Below are positions 1 through 4,664 of a stretch of DNA of 6,553 nucleotides, piece by piece. A program made the position numbers and the translations under genes. A model generated the notes under the pieces. The model did no database searches. It saw only the letters and a list, made by a program, of their open reading frames with translations, and was not told where the DNA came from. Positions within the stretch are counted from its first letter, which is position 1. Each line of letters begins with the position of its first letter. This DNA comes from Bacteroidales bacterium UBA2939 (GTDB lineage: Bacteria > Bacteroidota > Bacteroidia > Bacteroidales > P3), in the NCBI GenBank assembly GCA_002349055.1, contig DECD01000009.1, positions 7,316 to 13,868 on the forward strand, written 5' to 3'.

Positions 1-533
1 TTTCGGGGTAGGGGAGCGGGGATGGATTTGGCGGGGAAGCCGACGACGAGGTGGTCGATGCCCTCGTAGTCGCCTTCGATGCCCAACTCCTTCAGAATGG
101 CTTTGCCTTCCTCGGAGTCAAACTCCTCCTTGGCACGGTGGATCCAGCACGAGGCGAGGCCCACGGCATGGGCGGCGTTGGCGAGGTTCGTAATCACGGC
201 GCAGCCGTCGTAGAGGTAGGTGGGCACGCGTCGGTCGGCAAGGACAAGCAGCACCACTGGAGCACCGTAGAAGGGGTCGAAACCATCGGGTCCGGGATTC
301 TCGCCACGCTGCACCTTCAGTTGATTCCAAATCTTGGCATTCATGGCCGACAGGCGGTCGCGGAGGTCTTTGCGGGTGATGGCCACGATGAGGGGACTCT
401 GTTTGCCGTGGCCTGTGGGTGCCCAGGTGCCGGCCTCACAGACGGTGGCAAGAAGTTCTTTCGACGGCATCTCCGACAAAAAAGCGCGGCAACTGCGTCG
501 CGCTTTCATATTTTCCAATGCTTGGGTGTTCAT
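1..533 (-). CDS. Nitroreductase-family FMN oxidoreductase, 3' end beyond the window
   Basis: This frame stays open for 177 codons from an ATG at 531-533 to the left edge, so the C-terminus is missing. The order of motifs is that of the nitroreductase (NfsA/FRP-like) superfamily. An Arg-Arg-Ser element at residues 12-14 would contact the FMN phosphate. WAPTGHGKQSP at 38-48 matches the family's 'APSGxNxQPW' flavin loop. A helix at about 109-131 (DGCAVITNLANAAHAVGLASCW) matches the 'aaa.nl.Laa..lGlgscwi' segment, and VVGFPA at 163-168 matches the conserved strand near the C-terminus. Family members of about 175-195 residues end shortly after this, so probably only 10-20 residues are lost. These enzymes use NAD(P)H to reduce nitro compounds, quinones or flavins in the cytoplasm; the substrate cannot be told from sequence. 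The start codon overlaps the stop of the lipoprotein gene as ATGA, which implies coupled translation. A terminator-like hairpin lies in codons 9-19. The family call is firm, the substrate unknown. Confidence 0.9.
   Translation of the reverse strand, partial: MNTQALENMKARRSCRAFLSEMPSKELLATVCEAGTWAPTGHGKQSPLIVAITRKDLRDRLSAMNAKIWNQLKVQRGENPGPDGFDPFYGAPVVLLVLADRRVPTYLYDGCAVITNLANAAHAVGLASCWIHRAKEEFDSEEGKAILKELGIEGDYEGIDHLVVGFPAKSIPAPLPR
478..506 (-). terminator. Terminator-like hairpin inside the start of the nitroreductase gene
   Basis: Read on the minus strand, AAAGCGCG (506-499) and CGCGCTTT (488-481) form a perfect 8-bp stem around a 10-base loop. The stem runs into six T residues (483-478), three of them used in the stem. 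A GC-rich stem followed by a T-run is the layout of an intrinsic terminator. It lies about 25 bases after the lipoprotein stop, within nitroreductase codons 9-19, so it could cut short transcripts leaving the lipoprotein gene. Against this, those codons encode the conserved RRSCRAF flavin-binding segment, so the symmetry may be a by-product of coding, and actively translating ribosomes would tend to prevent folding. Confidence 0.25.
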
Positions 534-970
534 TTGTCGAGGGTTTTGATGAGTCCTGTGATGGCGGGAGTAGTCTTGCTGACCTGCACGGAGGAGCTGC
601 TGCTGTTGACAGTAGCCAGGGACGAGGTGCCGAGGAGGGCATTGATGAAGGCGGCGGAGTTCTGGTTGGTGATGAGACCTGCCGAGGAGAGGATGAGGCC
701 GTTGGCGAACGCCTTGCGGTAGCTGCTATTGCTCTTGTTCTGCGAGAGTTGGGTGTAGCAGGTGGCGAGGGCGAGGGCGTGGGTGAGGTTGTTGCCGTTG
801 GTGAGGTTGAGGGTGCCGGTGGATTTGTAGGACTGGTAAAGGCCGAGAACGGCGGCTCCGCAGGTCTGGCCGAGGGCTTGGGCGGCGGAGTTGCCGGAGG
901 TGTTGAGGATGCCGCATGAGGTCATGGCCAGCGTGGCAAAACAGACTGCAAGGATAGCAATACGTTTCAT
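530..970 (-). CDS. Small predicted lipoprotein, function unknown
   Basis: This is a 146-residue protein with a type II signal peptide: Lys-Arg at 2-3, a hydrophobic stretch at 4-16, and a lipobox ending MTSC with the acylated cysteine at 19. After Cys19 the sequence is GILNTSG, without the acidic residues that direct Bacteroidetes lipoproteins to the cell surface, so the protein probably faces the periplasm. The mature part is rich in Ser, Thr, Asn, Ala and Leu. It reads QALGQTCGAAVLGLYQSYKS at 31-50, has a second cysteine pair (37 and 71) and ends in a Ser/Thr-rich tail at about 115-135. From memory it resembles short uncharacterised Bacteroidales lipoproteins that carry a 'GQxxGAALxxLYxQYK...DFASGLIxG' pattern; I know no function for them. 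The start is the ATG at 968-970, preceded by an A/T-rich leader and a plausible promoter. The gene ends in an ATGA overlap with the nitroreductase gene. Confidence 0.85.
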   Translation of the reverse strand: MKRIAILAVCFATLAMTSCGILNTSGNSAAQALGQTCGAAVLGLYQSYKSTGTLNLTNGNNLTHALALATCYTQLSQNKSNSSYRKAFANGLILSSAGLITNQNSAAFINALLGTSSLATVNSSSSSVQVSKTTPAITGLIKTLDK

Positions 971-1015
971 GTTGTAAGGATTTTATTTGTTAATAATTCT
1001 GTTGTTTTCGAGGTG

Positions 1016-1049
1016 CAAAAATACGTATTTTTTTTGAATCACGGCCAAA
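1016..1049 (-). promoter_or_regulatory. Bacteroidetes-type promoter for the lipoprotein-nitroreductase unit
   Basis: On the minus strand, TATTTTTG (1023-1016) fits the Bacteroidetes -7 consensus TAnnTTTG exactly, and TTTG (1049-1046) fits the -33 element. The spacer is 22 bases, slightly longer than the usual 19-21. Transcription would begin near 1008-1012, giving a 5' leader of about 40 bases before the ATG at 970. The leader is A/T-rich and has no Shine-Dalgarno sequence, as is usual in this phylum. The site falls in the only intergenic gap of the window (971-1062), just after the ABC-F stop, so it probably starts a new transcript. I see no clear intrinsic terminator for the upstream operon in the same gap, only two A8 tracts. 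Confidence 0.55.
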
Positions 1050-1062
1050 GTTTTTTTTCGCG

Positions 1063-2967
1063 TCACGCGTTGACCAGCTCGTCCAGCTCAAGCCAGCGGA
1101 GCTCCTTTTCGTCGAGCAGGGCCATCAACTCGCCGATGCGCGTAGAGGCTTTGGTGATTTCGGTGGGGTCTGTAAGCGTTCCGCTGCTTAACTGTTGTTC
1201 AAGTTGTTGGCGCTCGCTAGTTAAAGTATCGATTTCAGCTGTTAACGCTTCGTATTCTTTCTTCTCTTTATATGTAGCCTTGGGCTTGTCGCTTTTGCTG
1301 CGCTCGTATTTGGGCTTTTCCAGCCGTTGCTGATGGGAGGCTTCGCGCTGTTGCTGTGCCTTCTGCAAGCGGTAAAGAGAGTAGTTCGAGTGGTAGTCGC
1401 GAATCTTGCCGTTGCCTTCGAAGACGAGCAGGTGGTCGACGATGTGGTCCATGAAGGAACGGTCGTGGCTGACGATGATGAGGCAGCCCTTGTAGGATTG
1501 GAGGAACTGTTCGAGGATTTGGAGGGTGTAGATGTCGAGGTCGTTGGTAGGCTCGTCGAGGATGAGGAAGTTAGGGTTGGCGATGAGTACCTGGAGGAGG
1601 TAGAGGCGGCGGCGCTCACCACCACTGAGGTTGCCGAAGTAGTTGTACTGCGTGGTGTCGTCGAATCCGAAGTAGGAGAGGAACTGGTGTGCCGACATGC
1701 TTTTGCCATTATCCAGCTCTATCTCTTCGGCAATATCTTTGACGAGGTCGATGACGCGGCGGTCGTCGGGGGCTTTCATGCCGGCCTGGGTGTAGTAGCC
1801 GAACTGGATGGTCTGGCCGACGACAACACGGCCGGAGGTGGGTTTAAGTTTTTCTGTAATAATATTTAGGAACGTACTCTTTCCCACGCCATTGGGACCC
1901 ACAATACCTATTTTTTCGCCGCGTTTGAAGACGTAGGAGTAGTCGTCGATGAGGGTGCGAGGAGTGCAGGGAGTGCAAGGAGTGCGAGGAGTGCAGGACG
2001 ATACTGCTATAGGGTCATTTGTCTTGCACTCCTTTGCACTTCCTTGCACTCCTTGTACTACATAAGAAATATTATAGAGTTCCAGTATCTTCCCACCAAT
2101 ACGTTCTGTTTTGACTGTGAGTTGCGGACGGTTGTCATCGAAACGAGTATGTGCTTTTGCCTCCAACTCGTAGAAAGCGTCGATGCGGGCTTGTGCCTTT
2201 GTGCCGCGTGCCTGTGGCATGCGACGCATCCATTCGAGCTCGGTGCGATAAAGACTGCGGGCTTTCTCCACTTCGGCACGTTCGTTGGCTTCTCGTTCGG
2301 CCTTTTTTTCGAGGTAGTAGTCGTAGCGGCCACGGTAATGATATAGGCGTGAGTTGTCGAGTTCGTAGATGTTGTCGCAGACGTTGTCGAGGAAGTAGCG
2401 GTCGTGGGTGACCATGAGGATGGCGAGCCGCTGACGCGAGAGAAATTCTTCAAGCCACTCAATCATTTCGATGTCAAGGTGGTTGGTGGGCTCGTCGAGA
2501 ATGAGCAGGTTGCAGTCATCCATCAACAAACGGCATAGAGCCACCTTCTTCTGCTCACCGCCGCTGAGGGTCTCCATCTGGCGGTCGAGGAGGCTGTCAA
2601 CTTTCATGCGACTGAGGATTTCCTCCATGCGCTGCTCGAAAGTCCACTCATCCTCCGTCTCAGGACGTTGCACGTTGTAGACGAAATCGCGAACGAGCTG
2701 CTTGGGGAAGGCTTCTGGACTCTGAGGAAGATACGCCAGTTTCAAATCTCCCCTGAAGGTCACTTTGCCGCTGTCTTGCAAGGTGTTGTAGCCTCGCTGA
2801 CCTGCGGCGGTCATGATGATGTTGAGCAGGGTTGACTTGCCGTAGCCGTTGCGGGCGATGAGGGCCGACTTCTGTCCTGCGTTGATGCCGAAGGAGATGT
2901 TTTCGAAGAGCAGTTTGTCGCCGAAGCTTTTTGTGAGGTTTTCTACTGTGAGGAGTGCGTCAGCCAT
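1063..2967 (-). CDS. ABC-F family ATPase (Uup-like) with a repeat-derived insertion
   Basis: This is a 634-residue soluble protein with two ABC ATPase domains and no membrane segments, the ABC-F architecture. NBD1 has Walker A ARNGYGKST (38-46), signature LSGGEQ (134-139), Walker B LLILDEP (154-160) and the switch His in THD (187-189). A charged helical linker (about 214-290) corresponds to the P-site tRNA-interacting region. NBD2 has Walker A GPNGVGKST (357-365), signature LSGGE (447-451), Walker B FLILDEP (467-473) and SHD (500-502). A C-terminal charged coiled coil (about 530-630) is typical of Uup-type members. Both catalytic glutamates are present. ABC-F proteins act on ribosomes; Uup has also been linked to DNA-repeat stability. 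Residues 303-339 are odd: they read GVQ and CTP/RTP repeats encoded by inverted 9-bp DNA repeats, where relatives have a short 'SFGDKxL' link. The ATG at 2965-2967 gives the usual MADALLTVENLTKSFGDK start and overlaps the phosphatase end by 8 bases. Confidence 0.93.
   Translation of the reverse strand: MADALLTVENLTKSFGDKLLFENISFGINAGQKSALIARNGYGKSTLLNIIMTAAGQRGYNTLQDSGKVTFRGDLKLAYLPQSPEAFPKQLVRDFVYNVQRPETEDEWTFEQRMEEILSRMKVDSLLDRQMETLSGGEQKKVALCRLLMDDCNLLILDEPTNHLDIEMIEWLEEFLSRQRLAILMVTHDRYFLDNVCDNIYELDNSRLYHYRGRYDYYLEKKAEREANERAEVEKARSLYRTELEWMRRMPQARGTKAQARIDAFYELEAKAHTRFDDNRPQLTVKTERIGGKILELYNISYVVQGVQGSAKECKTNDPIAVSSCTPRTPCTPCTPRTLIDDYSYVFKRGEKIGIVGPNGVGKSTFLNIITEKLKPTSGRVVVGQTIQFGYYTQAGMKAPDDRRVIDLVKDIAEEIELDNGKSMSAHQFLSYFGFDDTTQYNYFGNLSGGERRRLYLLQVLIANPNFLILDEPTNDLDIYTLQILEQFLQSYKGCLIIVSHDRSFMDHIVDHLLVFEGNGKIRDYHSNYSLYRLQKAQQQREASHQQRLEKPKYERSKSDKPKATYKEKKEYEALTAEIDTLTSERQQLEQQLSSGTLTDPTEITKASTRIGELMALLDEKELRWLELDELVNA
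1952..2061. repeat. Inverted pair of 9-bp tandem repeat arrays inside the ABC-F gene
   Basis: On the + strand the left arm has four head-to-tail 9-bp units: GGAGTGCAG (1961-1969), GGAGTGCAA (1970-1978), GGAGTGCGA (1979-1987) and GGAGTGCAG (1988-1996). A degenerate unit at 1952-1960 precedes them. After a 27-bp spacer (1997-2023) the right arm has the inverse unit TTGCACTCC at 2024-2032 and 2044-2052, a one-base-longer copy at 2034-2043, and a degenerate copy at 2053-2061. The arms can pair as an imperfect stem of more than 30 bp in DNA or mRNA. The ABC-F frame stays open through the element, giving GVQ-type residues from one arm and CTP/RTP repeats from the other. A related array lies at 3653-3682. 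Confidence 0.9.
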
Positions 2968-3709
2968 TCTTTTTTTTCAGTTTTGCGTATTCTTTGCGGG
3001 CTTTTTTCATGAGTTTCATGAAGCGGGGGTCGGCATGGAGGCGAGCGACGGCGGCGCTGGCGACGAGGCGAGCGGCATCGACGTCGCTCTGCCAGTGGTA
3101 GCCGGCAATGACGCGGCTCTGGCCGTAGATGAATCCGCGAGCGAGGATGGTGTCGGCACGGTCGGGAGCCATTTCGGTTAGCAGGAGAGCGGCGCTCCAT
3201 CCGAGGATGGTGTGGCCGGAGGGGTAGGAGCCGTTGGTGCGGAGCCAGGCCTCGTCTTGAGGGTAGATGGTAGGTTCGTTGTAATAGACGTACGGGCGTG
3301 TGCGCATGTAATGGTTTTTGGGCAGTTTGCCGGCCTGGTCGGTGGAGAGGAGGCCGAGGGAGAGCATACGATAGATGGCAGGGGTGTTCTGGGGCGAGAT
3401 GTCGAATCCGAGCACGCCACTGTAGATGTGGCAGATGTTGTCGATGCTCCAGATGGCGTCATTGACAGCAATGGCGAGCCGCACGGGGTCTTTGCGCTGC
3501 TCCTTGCCCCAGCGATACTGCGCCTTGTCGTATTGGAAGGCGGCGCTGGCGGTGTCGGGTGGCGGAGGCAGGAAGTGGACGGCGTTGGGCATTTGCGTCG
3601 AGTCGAGCAGGGGCTTCTGCGCCTGAGCGAAATTGAAGATTAGTAATAATAAGGGAGTGAAAAGGAGTGAAAGGGAGTGAAATGACAATGGGTTAGGTAA
3701 AGTCTTCAT
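2960..3709 (-). CDS. Class A non-specific acid phosphatase (PAP2 superfamily), secreted
   Basis: This is a 249-residue protein, the normal length for class A bacterial acid phosphatases (PhoN/PhoC type). The three-part PAP2 active site is complete: KX6RP at 131-139 (KNHYMRTRP), PSGH at 163-166 inside the class A signature GSYPSGHT, and SRX5HX3D at 198-209 (SRVIAGYHWQSD). His205 is the expected nucleophile and His166 the acid/base. Residues 1-30 form a signal peptide with a long hydrophobic core and a likely cut after AQA (28-30), so the enzyme should act in the periplasm, releasing phosphate from a range of monoesters. No lipobox and no further membrane helices are seen. The C-terminus is rich in lysine. 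The signal peptide core is encoded by three 10-bp tandem repeats (3653-3682). The ATG at 3707-3709 overlaps the upstream membrane-protein gene by 17 bases, and the TGA overlaps the ABC-F start by 8. The physiological substrate is unknown. Confidence 0.93.
   Translation of the reverse strand: MKTLPNPLSFHSLSLLFTPLLLLIFNFAQAQKPLLDSTQMPNAVHFLPPPPDTASAAFQYDKAQYRWGKEQRKDPVRLAIAVNDAIWSIDNICHIYSGVLGFDISPQNTPAIYRMLSLGLLSTDQAGKLPKNHYMRTRPYVYYNEPTIYPQDEAWLRTNGSYPSGHTILGWSAALLLTEMAPDRADTILARGFIYGQSRVIAGYHWQSDVDAARLVASAAVARLHADPRFMKLMKKARKEYAKLKKKNG
3653..3682. repeat. Three 10-bp tandem repeats in the phosphatase signal-peptide region
   Basis: The + strand shows GGGAGTGAAA (3653-3662), AGGAGTGAAA (3663-3672) and GGGAGTGAAA (3673-3682), identical except for the first base. 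Because 10 is not a multiple of 3, the three copies are read in three different frames on the minus strand and yield the different but uniformly signal-peptide-compatible residues at about 10-20 of the phosphatase. The GGAGTG core is the same as in the 9-bp arrays at 1952-2061. Gain or loss of one unit would shift the phosphatase frame. Confidence 0.8.
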
Positions 3710-4664
3710 GTTTTTTGGGGTTATTGTTTGTGATATCGGGGCGAGGCTGAAAAGCGAGATGGAGCTGCGGGTCGGGAGAGAGGCGAAAGTCGCCCTCGTC
3801 GGAATAGCAGAGACCGGTGTCGGTCACAGCGTTGACGAGGCTATCCTGGCCGACACGTAGCATGGTCCACTCGCCAAGGGTTTTCAGCCGTCGCGAAGGG
3901 AACCAGGCGGTGGGATGCAACTCCATGATGTCGAGCTCGTCCATCAGCGCCATCGGGGCTTCGGGCTGGTAGCCGAGGGGGAAGGTGAGGGCATATTTGT
4001 TTCGTTCCAATTGCCACAGTCGTATGGCGTTGCGCCCGTTTTTGCGACCATGATATTCCTCGCCGAAGGCTTCTATTGCCTCTTCGATGGCGGTTAGGCT
4101 GTCCACATGGTCGACGATGATCACGGCGCCGTCGTCTTTTGCGGTTTCCATGAGGGTTTCCACTTCCTGCCTGCGGGTGGCTTCTTCCCTTTTCTGCTTT
4201 ATTTGGGCGGGTTCGATGTTGCGGATTGCATTATAGAGCAGGTATGCCGCTACGGCTGCCATGAGTCCAGCTACAAGCCATTCTTTATCAAATAGGAAAT
4301 AGATGGAAGTTGCTATTGCAACGGCTCCAAGAATATAGTTGGCGTTTCGCTCCGAGCGCTGTTCTTTCCGGGCTTCGGCCAGTTTCTCGTTGGCCGGTTT
4401 GCGACGTTCAGCTCGTTCTGTCTCCGCCTGTCGGCGCTGCTGCCGAGTTTCCAAGCGGTCGTAGAAGAACGCCCATGCGAGCAAATAGACAGCACTGAAA
4501 CCACAAACACCCACAATAAACACCAGCGCAATCACTTTCTTGGTAAGGCCGAGATCTTCCTCAGGTAACTTTTGAAGCCCATACACGATTATCCAACCTG
4601 CCCCGGCGGCGATAATCAAGCACAAGAGGCGCAGGAGGAGGTGAGAAGGGATGAAGTGTTTCAT
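3693..4664 (-). CDS. Membrane protein of unknown function, four predicted helices
   Basis: I do not recognise this 323-residue protein. Four hydrophobic segments are visible: about 8-30, 43-68, 108-125 and 129-147. Between helices 2 and 3 lies a highly charged stretch rich in Arg, Glu and Lys (69-107) that looks helical and possibly coiled coil. By the positive-inside rule, both termini and this charged segment should be cytoplasmic. A second charged helix (about 155-176) leads to a soluble C-terminal region of about 145 residues. That region contains AVIIVDHVDSLTAIEEAIEAF (180-200) and several conserved-looking aromatic and Pro patches, but no catalytic motif I can name. The start ATG (4662-4664) shares one base with the stop of the flavoprotein gene (TAATG), and the 3' end overlaps the phosphatase by 17 bases, so it is translated within the same operon. 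It may be an envelope or adaptor protein, but that is a guess from topology alone. Confidence 0.85.
   Translation of the reverse strand: MKHFIPSHLLLRLLCLIIAAGAGWIIVYGLQKLPEEDLGLTKKVIALVFIVGVCGFSAVYLLAWAFFYDRLETRQQRRQAETERAERRKPANEKLAEARKEQRSERNANYILGAVAIATSIYFLFDKEWLVAGLMAAVAAYLLYNAIRNIEPAQIKQKREEATRRQEVETLMETAKDDGAVIIVDHVDSLTAIEEAIEAFGEEYHGRKNGRNAIRLWQLERNKYALTFPLGYQPEAPMALMDELDIMELHPTAWFPSRRLKTLGEWTMLRVGQDSLVNAVTDTGLCYSDEGDFRLSPDPQLHLAFQPRPDITNNNPKKHEDFT

Noticed and set aside
51..722. A 223-codon open frame on the + strand
   Set aside because: It lies antisense to the nitroreductase and lipoprotein genes, which both show clear family or lipobox signals. It has no recognisable motif and reflects GC-rich coding on the opposite strand.
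1051..1075. A CGCG-TGA-CGCG palindrome with an adjacent homopolymer run as a terminator after the ABC-F gene
   Set aside because: The stem is only 4 bp, and the tract after it on the transcribed strand is A, not T, so it does not fit an intrinsic terminator.
2951..2960. A single AGGAGTGCG copy near the ABC-F start, similar to the repeat unit
   Set aside because: It encodes the family-typical ALLT segment of the ABC-F N-terminus and is not repeated, so chance is the simpler explanation.
2943..2980. A possible programmed -1 frameshift at the A AAA AAG heptamer near the phosphatase end
   Set aside because: The slippery sequence is in the right frame, but a -1 shift only adds a few residues and stops at 2943. 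It does not enter the ABC-F frame, so no fusion results; the lysine-rich tail explains the A-run.
4630..4660. A purine-rich tract with GGAGG and GATGAAGTG at the membrane-protein start, loosely like the GGAGTG repeats
   Set aside because: No regular period or unit identity is seen; Leu codons of the first membrane helix account for it.
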